Assembly (NCBI GenBank): GCA_016285815.1
Contig: JAEERN010000001.1
Coordinates: 1-5,242 of the forward strand
Reading direction: 5' to 3'
DNA from: Clostridiales bacterium
Lineage (GTDB): Bacteria > Bacillota > Clostridia > Oscillospirales > QAMX01
DNA: 5,242 nucleotides
The position numbers and the translations under genes were made by a program. Positions within the stretch are counted from its first letter, which is position 1, and every line of letters begins with the position of its first letter. Below the pieces are notes generated by a model. It saw only the letters and a program-made list of their open reading frames with translations, searched no databases and was not told where the DNA came from. Positions 1 to 5,242 of the stretch are shown piece by piece.

Positions 1-45
1 AGATAAAATATTGTGAAGACACCATGATACAACAAAACAACGGTC

Positions 46-74
46 TAGTCAAACGAAGAATTTTATGGTATAAT
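46..74 (+). promoter_or_regulatory. Putative sigma-A (vegetative) promoter of the miaB-mutS-mutL operon
   Basis: The sequence shows a -35-like hexamer TAGTCA at 46-51 (4 of 6 matches to TTGACA), a 17-base spacer, and a perfect TATAAT at 69-74 preceded by TG at 66-67, which makes an extended -10. Transcription would be expected to start near 80-82, leaving a leader of about 54 bases before the miaB start at 135. The surrounding 90 bases are about 31% GC, in sharp contrast to the genes, as expected for a promoter region. A weak 4-bp hairpin (TCCC at 106-109 with GGGA at 114-117) sits just before the miaB ribosome-binding site. It is too short to call a terminator or riboswitch. The start site is inferred, not observed. 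Confidence 0.75.
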
Positions 75-83
75 ATGCTATAA
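64..83 (+). repeat. Tandem 10-bp repeat of the extended -10 element
   Basis: Positions 64-73 read TATGGTATAA and 74-83 read TATGCTATAA, two head-to-tail copies differing at one base. Each copy contains an extended -10: TGGTATAAT at 66-74, and TGCTATAAG at 76-84 (TATAAG is 5 of 6). Shifted by one base (63-72 against 74-83, centre at 73), the same stretch is also an imperfect inverted repeat with 8 of 10 pairs. The second -10 has no recognisable -35 at 17 bases. It could therefore be an alternative extended -10 start, a half-site for a regulator, or a chance product of AT-rich sequence. Confidence 0.6.
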
Positions 84-119
84 GTCGAGAAGTGTATCAA
101 AGCGATCCCAACGGGGAAA

Positions 120-125
120 AAGGAG
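120..125 (+). promoter_or_regulatory. Ribosome-binding site deciding the miaB TTG start
   Basis: AAGGAG at 120-125 is a strong Shine-Dalgarno match, 9 bases before the TTG at 135. There is no in-frame ATG, GTG or TTG between the in-frame stop TAA at 81-83 and this TTG. The first ATG in frame (180) has only a weak GGGGACGAG upstream. This favours TTG as the true start. Confidence 0.75.
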
Positions 126-134
126 CGGGCAGGC

Positions 135-1571
135 TTGCAGGAAAACGAGAGCAGCAGACTTCAGCTGGACGGGGACGAGATGGCCCGCCAGATCGGATAT
201 ATGGCGCGGGTGAGAGACTTCAACGCGGCCTCGGGAGACGGGCGGCAAAAGCTGTGCTACGTCGAGACCTACGGCTGTCAGCAGAACGAGGCGGACAGCG
301 AACACCTGCGCGGGATGGCGCTTGAGATGGGCTACGGGCTGACGGACGGGCCGGAGAACGCCTCCCTGATCGTGTTCAACACCTGCGCCGTGCGGGAGCA
401 CGCGGAACAGCGCGTGTACGGAAACGTCGGCGCCATGCTGAAATACAAGCGGCGGGACCCCTCGCTGGTCATCGCCGTCTGCGGCTGTATGGCGGGCGAG
501 GACCACGTGGCCCGGCGGCTGAAGAAGAGCTTCCCCTACGTTTCGATCGTGGCGGATTCCCGGAGCCTCTGGCGGTTCCCCGAGCTGCTCTTCGGCGTTC
601 TGGTCAACGGCCGGCGCGAGTTCGTCTCGGGGGGCGCGGACGTGGTCGCCGAGGGGCTGCCCGTGGCCCGGGACCGTTCGGTCAAGGGGTGGCTGCCCGT
701 CATGTACGGCTGTGACAACTTCTGCAGCTATTGCATCGTGCCCTACGTCCGGGGACGCGAGCGGAGCCGGAGTCCCGAGGCCGTCGAAGCCCAGTTCCGT
801 CAGATGCTCGACGAGGGGATCCGGGACGTGACCCTGCTGGGGCAGAACGTGAACTCGTACGGGCGGAACGCCCGCGAGCACTTCGAAACGGACTTTCCCG
901 CCCTGCTGGAGCGGCTGGACCGGGTGCCGGGCGAATACCGCATCCGCTTCATGACCAGCCATCCCAAGGACGCCTCGGACCGGCTGTTCGACGTCATGCG
1001 GGACTGTGAGCACGTGGCGCCGCACCTGCACCTGCCGTTCCAGTCCGGCAGCACGGCGATCCTGAGACAGATGAACCGCGGCTATACCCGGGAGCAGTAT
1101 CTGGACCGGGTGAGGGCGGCGCGGGAGCGGGTCCCGGATCTGGTGCTGACCAGCGACGTCATCGTCGGGTTCCCCGGCGAGACGGAGGCCGACTTTGAAG
1201 AGACTCTGTCGCTGGTGGAGGCGGTGCGGTTCGACGCGCTGTTCACCTTTATCTATTCGCCGCGGGTCGGGACCCGGGCCGCGGCCATGCCCAACGATAC
1301 GCCGCCGGAGGAGATCGGCCGGCGCTTTGACCGGCTGGTGGCCGTTCAGAACGCGATCTCGGCCGAAAAGCACGCGGCATACGAGGGAAAGACCCTTCGG
1401 GTGCTGACGGACGGGCGCGCCGAAAATAAGCCGGAGGGGTGGCTCTCGGCCCGGACCGGCGGCGGCCGTCTGGTCGTGTTCGAGGGAGACGAGAGCCTGA
1501 TCGGCCGGTGGGCCGACGTGAAGATCACCGGACACACCACCTGGTCCCTGTCCGGGGAGAGAGTGGGATAG
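135..1571 (+). CDS. miaB: tRNA-2-methylthio-N6-dimethylallyladenosine synthase (MiaB)
   Basis: This radical-SAM methylthiotransferase converts i6A37 to ms2i6A37 next to the anticodon of tRNAs reading U-starting codons. It is cytosolic and uses two [4Fe-4S] clusters. The 478-residue product shows all three family domains. The N-terminal methylthiotransferase domain (about 39-155) carries the auxiliary-cluster cysteines C48 (YGCQQNEADSE), C84 (NTCAVRE) and C118 (CGCMA). The radical-SAM domain (about 185-410) has C193-x3-C197-x2-C200 in GCDNFCSYC, then PYVRGRERSR, LLGQNVNSYG, HLPFQSGS and SDVIVGFPGET (340-350). A TRAM RNA-binding domain runs from about 417 to 476. About 38 residues precede the first conserved strand, which fits clostridial MiaB as I recall it. 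The start is TTG at 135, chosen for its Shine-Dalgarno; ATG at 180 (residue 16) is the alternative. MiaB is distinguished from its relative MtaB by the GCDNFCSYCIVPYVRGRERSR-type core and by the mutS neighbour. One oddity is VADSRSLWRFPELL near 139-152, where many homologues have an FGTH-type segment. Confidence 0.96.
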   Translation: MQENESSRLQLDGDEMARQIGYMARVRDFNAASGDGRQKLCYVETYGCQQNEADSEHLRGMALEMGYGLTDGPENASLIVFNTCAVREHAEQRVYGNVGAMLKYKRRDPSLVIAVCGCMAGEDHVARRLKKSFPYVSIVADSRSLWRFPELLFGVLVNGRREFVSGGADVVAEGLPVARDRSVKGWLPVMYGCDNFCSYCIVPYVRGRERSRSPEAVEAQFRQMLDEGIRDVTLLGQNVNSYGRNAREHFETDFPALLERLDRVPGEYRIRFMTSHPKDASDRLFDVMRDCEHVAPHLHLPFQSGSTAILRQMNRGYTREQYLDRVRAARERVPDLVLTSDVIVGFPGETEADFEETLSLVEAVRFDALFTFIYSPRVGTRAAAMPNDTPPEEIGRRFDRLVAVQNAISAEKHAAYEGKTLRVLTDGRAENKPEGWLSARTGGGRLVVFEGDESLIGRWADVKITGHTTWSLSGERVG

Positions 1572-1585
1572 CGTTTCCCCCTGTT

Positions 1586-1593
1586 GGAAAGGA
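1586..1593 (+). promoter_or_regulatory. Probable mutS ribosome-binding site with long spacing
   Basis: GGAAAGGA at 1586-1593 in the 35-base miaB-mutS gap is the best Shine-Dalgarno match, but it lies 13 bases before ATG 1607, longer than usual. A second purine run, AAAGG at 1601-1604 and its preceding A, ends only 2 bases before the start and is too close. No alternative start lies between the miaB stop and 1607, and the later ATGs at 1631 and 1634 have no site of their own. Initiation may be modest or may depend on ribosomes finishing miaB. Confidence 0.5.
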
Positions 1594-1606
1594 CGGACGA
1601 AAGGCC

Positions 1607-4210
1607 ATGACGGATGCGCCGCTCACGCCCATGATGGAGCAGTACCGGGCGATCAAAAACGAAAACAAGGACGCCTTTTTGTTCTACCGTCTCGGCGATT
1701 TCTACGAGATGTTCTTCGAGGACGCGGAAAACGCCTCGAAGCTGCTGGGACTGACGCTGACCGGCCGCGACTGCGGCCAGGAGGAGCGCGCGCCCATGTG
1801 CGGCGTTCCCTATCACAGCGCCGAGTCGTATATCAACCGGCTCATCAAGATGGGCTTCAAGGTCGCCATCTGCGAACAGACCGAGGATCCGGCGCTGGCC
1901 AAGGGGCTGGTGCGCCGGGAGATCGTCCGGAAGGTCACGCCGGGCACCGTGGTCAGCGACGAGGCGCTGGAGGGCAGCGTCAGCAACTATATCGCCGCGG
2001 TGTACGCCGCGGGCCGCCGGGCCGGCATCTGTTATGCCGACGTGTCGGCCGGGACCCTGCGCGCCACGGACGTGGAGGGGGACGATCTGGCCGAGGCGGT
2101 GAACGACGAGCTGTCCTCGGTGAAGCCCACCGAGGCGGTGCTCTTCGGGCCGGAGGCCTTCTGCCGCCGGGTGAAGGCCTATCTGGCCGAGCGCCGCGCC
2201 TTCGTCACCGTCCGGGAGACGGAGATGACCGCCGCCGAGGCCGGCGAGGTGCTGAACGCCCAGCTGGGCGAGAGCTTCGATCCGGCCCGGGCCGAGGCGC
2301 ACAGCGCCGCGGCCGTGCTGATCTCCTATCTGCGGGAGACGCTGATGAACGACGTTCCCATCCTGAGAACGCTGGAATACTACCGGGTGAGCCGGTACAC
2401 CGAGCTTCCCGTCCGCACGCGCCAGGCGCTGGAGCTGACGGAGACCATGCTGTCCCGGTCCAAGCAGGGAACGCTGCTGTCGGTCCTCGACCGGACGCGG
2501 ACGTCCATGGGCGGCCGGACGCTGCGCAACTGGCTGGAGCAGCCGCTGCGCGTGCTGCCCGAGATCCTGCGGCGGCAGAACGGCGTTTCGGAGCTGTTTT
2601 CCGACGCGGTCCTGCGGGGAGATCTGGGCGAGGCCATGACGGGGATCTTCGATCTGGAGCGGCTCATGGGGCAGATCGCCTACGGCAGCGCCAACGCCAG
2701 GACCCTCTGGAACCTGGCCCGCACCGCCGAGCGGGTGCCCGGGATCAAAAAGCTGTTGGCCGGGCTGCGCTCGGAAGAGCTGAAGGATGTGAACGCGGCC
2801 GTCTGCGATCTGGAGGACCTGCGTGAAAAGCTGACCGCCGCGCTGGACGGCGAGCACCTGCCCATCTCGGTGCGGGAGGGCGGCATGATCCGCGAGGGGT
2901 ACAGCCCCGAGCTGGACGAGCTGCGCCGCCTTTCGGGCGACAGCCGGGGCGTGGTCGCCGCCATCGAGGCCCGCGAGCGGGAGCGGCTGGGCTTCAAGGG
3001 CGTCCGGACGGGGTACAACCGGGTGTTCGGCTATTACATCGAGGTCTCGCGCCAGTACACCGGCGAGGTCCCGCCGGAGTACGTCCGGAAGCAGACGGTC
3101 TCCAACTGCGAGCGGTACGTCACGCCGGAGTTGAAGGAGCTGGAGAGCCGCATCCTGCAGGCGGATTCCCAGAGCAAGGAGCTGGAATACCGCCTGTTCT
3201 GCGACCTGCGCGAGGCGGTCCGCGCCCGCACGGAGGACGTGCTGCGCACCGCGGCGGCCATCGGCCGTCTGGACGCGCTCTGCTCGCTGGCCGAGACCGC
3301 GGCGGCGGAGAACTACGTCCGGCCGGAGGTGAACCTGTCCGGCGCCATCGACATCCGGAACGGCCGCCATCCGGTGGTGGAGAAGATGGTCTCGGACACG
3401 GTCTTCGTGCCAAACGACACCCATCTGGACAAGGGGGACAACCGGCTGGCCATCATCACCGGTCCCAACATGGCGGGCAAATCCACCTATATGCGTCAGG
3501 TGGCCCAGATCGTCATCCTGGCCCAGATCGGCTCGTTCGTGCCCGCGTCGTCGGCCTCGGTGGGGATCGTGGACAAGATCTTCACGCGCATCGGCTCGTC
3601 GGACGAGCTGTCCGCCGGGCGGTCCACCTTTATGGTGGAGATGAGCGAGACGGCCCGCATCCTGCACGAAGCCACGCCGGACAGCCTGATCATCTTCGAC
3701 GAGATCGGCCGCGGCACCTCGACCTTCGACGGCATGGCCATCGCCCGGGCCGTGGTAGAGTATGCCGCGGGCAAGTCGACGCTGGGGGCCAAGACGCTGT
3801 TCGCCACCCATTACCACGAGCTGACCGCGCTGGAGAACGAGATCCAGGGCGTGAAGAACTATTGCATCACCGCCAAAAAGCGGGGGGACGACGTGATCTT
3901 CCTGCGAAAGGTGGTCCCCGGGGCCGCCGAAATGAGCTTCGGCATCGAGGTGGGACGGCTGGCCGGTTTGCCGCCCAAGGTCATCAGCCGGGCCAAGACG
4001 GTGCTGAAGGAGCTGGAGAGCGGCCGCGAGACGATCCGCGTCCCGGCCGCCGCCGCGGGAGCCCCCGCCGACGGCCAGCTGAGCCTGACGGAGGACCGGG
4101 GGACGGAGATCCTGGCCGAGCTGGCCTCGCTGAAGACGGACACCATTTCCCCTATCGAGGCACTGAACATCCTGTACCGCCTGTCGAAGTCGGCGGGCGA
4201 GATCATCTGA
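1607..4210 (+). CDS. mutS: DNA mismatch repair protein MutS
   Basis: MutS scans DNA as a dimer, binds base mismatches and small loops, and on ATP binding becomes a sliding clamp that recruits MutL. The 867-residue length is typical of bacterial MutS1. The mismatch-binding domain (about 5-118) begins with LTPMMEQY and contains the F32-Y33-E34 motif, whose Phe and Glu contact the mismatch. Connector, lever and clamp domains follow (about 128-590), including GYYIEVS and YVTPELKELE. The ATPase domain has Walker A GPNMAGKST (619-627), Walker B with D698-E699 in LIIFDEIGRGTST, and FATHYHEL (732-739). The tail after about 800 is an Ala/Pro/Gly-rich linker, then QLSLT (824-828) where a beta-clamp motif is expected, then a C-terminal helical segment ending ILYRLSKSAGEII. 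All catalytic motifs are intact. The start at ATG 1607 places the conserved N-terminus at the usual distance. It is not the endonuclease-type MutS2, because the mismatch-binding domain is present. Confidence 0.98.
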   Translation: MTDAPLTPMMEQYRAIKNENKDAFLFYRLGDFYEMFFEDAENASKLLGLTLTGRDCGQEERAPMCGVPYHSAESYINRLIKMGFKVAICEQTEDPALAKGLVRREIVRKVTPGTVVSDEALEGSVSNYIAAVYAAGRRAGICYADVSAGTLRATDVEGDDLAEAVNDELSSVKPTEAVLFGPEAFCRRVKAYLAERRAFVTVRETEMTAAEAGEVLNAQLGESFDPARAEAHSAAAVLISYLRETLMNDVPILRTLEYYRVSRYTELPVRTRQALELTETMLSRSKQGTLLSVLDRTRTSMGGRTLRNWLEQPLRVLPEILRRQNGVSELFSDAVLRGDLGEAMTGIFDLERLMGQIAYGSANARTLWNLARTAERVPGIKKLLAGLRSEELKDVNAAVCDLEDLREKLTAALDGEHLPISVREGGMIREGYSPELDELRRLSGDSRGVVAAIEARERERLGFKGVRTGYNRVFGYYIEVSRQYTGEVPPEYVRKQTVSNCERYVTPELKELESRILQADSQSKELEYRLFCDLREAVRARTEDVLRTAAAIGRLDALCSLAETAAAENYVRPEVNLSGAIDIRNGRHPVVEKMVSDTVFVPNDTHLDKGDNRLAIITGPNMAGKSTYMRQVAQIVILAQIGSFVPASSASVGIVDKIFTRIGSSDELSAGRSTFMVEMSETARILHEATPDSLIIFDEIGRGTSTFDGMAIARAVVEYAAGKSTLGAKTLFATHYHELTALENEIQGVKNYCITAKKRGDDVIFLRKVVPGAAEMSFGIEVGRLAGLPPKVISRAKTVLKELESGRETIRVPAAAAGAPADGQLSLTEDRGTEILAELASLKTDTISPIEALNILYRLSKSAGEII

Positions 4211-4223
4211 CACCGGAAGAAAG

Positions 4224-4231
4224 AGAGGGGG
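4224..4231 (+). promoter_or_regulatory. Ribosome-binding site of mutL
   Basis: AGAGGGGG at 4224-4231, within the longer purine run GGAAGAAAGAGAGGGGG, lies 7 bases before ATG 4239. The GAGG core at 4225-4228 is 10 bases away. It supports ATG 4239 over the in-frame ATG at 4269 (residue 11), which would remove the start of the conserved N-terminal helix. Confidence 0.65.
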
Positions 4232-4238
4232 CCGTTCC

Positions 4239-5242
4239 ATGCCGACGATCCACCGCTTATCCAAACACATGGCAAACCTGATCGCCGCGGGCGAGGTGGT
4301 CGAGCGACCGGCCTCTGCGGCCAAGGAGCTGATCGAGAACGCCGTCGACGCGGGCGCGTCGCGCATCACCGTCGAGATCCGGAACGGCGGCATCGCGCTG
4401 CTGCGCGTCACGGACGACGGCTGCGGCATCGCGCCGGACGAGGCCGAGACCGCCTTTCTGCGCTATGCCACCAGCAAGGTGGAGCACGAGTCTGACCTGT
4501 TCGGGATCGGCACCATGGGCTTCCGGGGCGAGGCTCTGGCCGCCATCGCGGCGGTCTCGAAGACCACCATGCTGACCTCTACAGGCGAGGGCGCGGGGCG
4601 CGCCGTCACCGTCGAGGGCGGCACGGTCACGGAGAACGCGGAGGCGGGCTGTCCAAAGGGCACCACCGTCGCCGTGCGCGACCTGTTCTACAACACGCCC
4701 GCCCGGCACAAGTTCCTGAAGAAAGACGCCGCCGAGGCGGCGTCGGTCCAGACCGTCTGCATCCGCGCCGCCGTGTCGCATCCGGAGATCGCCTTTCGCT
4801 TTCTGCGGGACGGCGAGGCGGTGTTTTCCACGCCGGGAGACGGAAAGCTGTTCTCGGCGATCTATTGCATCTACGGCCGCGAGTTCGCCTCGGGCCTGAT
4901 CGAGGTGGACTATTCGCTGGACGAATACCGGCTGACGGGGTTCGTCAGCCGGCCGGACGCGGCGCGCAAGAGCCGGGCCATGCAGCACTTTTTCGTCAAC
5001 ACGCGGCCGGTGAAGAACCTGACGCTGCAGAGCGCGCTGGAGGAGGGGTTCCGCCAGCGCATGGTGACCGGGCGCTATCCGGTCTGCGTCCTGAACGTGG
5101 GCCTGCCGCTGTCGGCGGTGGACGTCAACGTCCATCCCACCAAGACCGAGGTGAAGTTCGCCGAAGAGCGCCGCGTCTTCGAGCTGGTCTATTACGGCGT
5201 GCGCTCGGCGCTGAACGCGCTGGACGGGCCGGCGGCGGAGAC
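4239..5242 (+). CDS. mutL: DNA mismatch repair protein MutL, N-terminal part (runs off the window)
   Basis: MutL is the GHKL-family ATPase that couples MutS-bound mismatches to downstream repair. The window holds 334 complete codons from ATG 4239, still open at the edge, so only the N-terminal ATPase and transducer domains are seen. Visible motifs are ANLIAAGEVVERPAS (12-26), ELIENAVDAGA with catalytic E30 and ATP/Mg-binding N34, DDGCGI (59-64), RYATSK (75-80), GTMGFRGEAL (91-100), and GTTVAVRDLFYNTPARHKFL (141-160). In the transducer domain there is QHFFVNTRPVKN (249-260) and VDVNVHPTKTEVKF (294-307), where K302 matches the conserved ATPase lysine. FVNTR replaces the more usual FVNGR. The C-terminal dimerisation domain lies outside. 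In species without MutH it carries an endonuclease site (DQHA-x2-E-x4-E), so nuclease activity here is an expectation only. The gene begins 28 bases after mutS and is almost certainly co-transcribed with it. Confidence 0.97.
   Translation, partial: MPTIHRLSKHMANLIAAGEVVERPASAAKELIENAVDAGASRITVEIRNGGIALLRVTDDGCGIAPDEAETAFLRYATSKVEHESDLFGIGTMGFRGEALAAIAAVSKTTMLTSTGEGAGRAVTVEGGTVTENAEAGCPKGTTVAVRDLFYNTPARHKFLKKDAAEAASVQTVCIRAAVSHPEIAFRFLRDGEAVFSTPGDGKLFSAIYCIYGREFASGLIEVDYSLDEYRLTGFVSRPDAARKSRAMQHFFVNTRPVKNLTLQSALEEGFRQRMVTGRYPVCVLNVGLPLSAVDVNVHPTKTEVKFAEERRVFELVYYGVRSALNALDGPAAE

Noticed and set aside
24..83. 19-codon open frame with ATG at 24 running through the promoter
   Set aside because: No ribosome-binding site, AT-rich, and it overlaps the -35 and -10 elements. 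A leader peptide is not supported because it lies upstream of the expected transcript start.
60..88. Possible divergent minus-strand promoter (TCGACT at 88-83, 17-base spacer, TAAAAT at 65-60)
   Set aside because: The match is modest in AT-rich sequence. The only minus-strand ATG to its left, at 25, has no ribosome-binding site and just eight codons before the window edge, so there is no gene to support it.
106..117. Small hairpin TCCC-AACG-GGGA in the miaB leader
   Set aside because: Four base pairs only and no T-run after it. Too weak to call an attenuator, terminator or riboswitch.
78..1535. 485-codon open frame on the minus strand covering miaB
   Set aside because: It is the in-register antisense shadow of miaB, for the same codon-usage reason. 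No recognisable family, and it ends inside the promoter region.
1798..2826. 342-codon plus-strand frame inside mutS, rich in Arg and Gly
   Set aside because: It is out of frame within a conserved gene, and its Arg/Gly/Ala-rich composition is typical of a shifted reading of GC-rich DNA.
1346..4429. 1,027-codon open frame on the minus strand covering mutS
   Set aside because: It is in exact codon register with mutS and is open only because mutS lacks TTA, CTA and TCA. Its product is rich in Arg, His, Leu, Gly and Pro with no recognisable domain, while the opposite strand encodes an intact, highly conserved MutS.
4257..5135. 292-codon open frame on the minus strand covering mutL
   Set aside because: It is the antisense shadow of mutL, ending at the complement of the single TTA codon. 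Low-complexity composition and no domain.

Overview
The window carries three consecutive plus-strand genes in one apparent operon: miaB (tRNA methylthiotransferase), mutS (mismatch recognition ATPase) and mutL (mismatch repair mediator, cut by the right edge). The genes are separated by only 35 and 28 bases. I see no terminator-like hairpin in either gap, and mutS and mutL each have a purine-rich ribosome-binding region. Positions 1-134 are the leader. Its first 90 bases are about 31% GC (28 of 90 counted), against roughly 60-70% by eye in the genes. It holds a good vegetative promoter: TAGTCA at 46-51, a 17-base spacer, and an extended -10 TGGTATAAT at 66-74. The -10 module is repeated directly behind itself.

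The organism looks like a GC-rich member of the Clostridia, plausibly Oscillospiraceae/Ruminococcaceae-like. This rests on the miaB-mutS-mutL order without the ymcA-cotE genes found between miaB and mutS in Bacillus, on protein motifs (CQQNEADSE and MYGCDNFCSYC in MiaB, GPNMAGKST in MutS) that resemble Clostridia as I remember them, and on a sigma-A type promoter in an AT-rich leader. The placement is inference; no rRNA or other strong marker is present.

Functionally, MiaB adds the 2-methylthio group to i6A37 in tRNAs that read U-starting codons, while MutS and MutL find mismatches and pass them to repair. In many Clostridia the next genes are miaA, which makes the MiaB substrate, and hfq. 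If that holds here they lie just beyond the right edge.

The region is ordinary housekeeping DNA and I found no undescribed system. The points worth a second look are small: the tandem extended -10 modules, a TTG start on miaB, near-total avoidance of TTA/CTA/TCA codons (which explains the very long antisense open frames), and a degenerate clamp-binding motif at the MutS tail.
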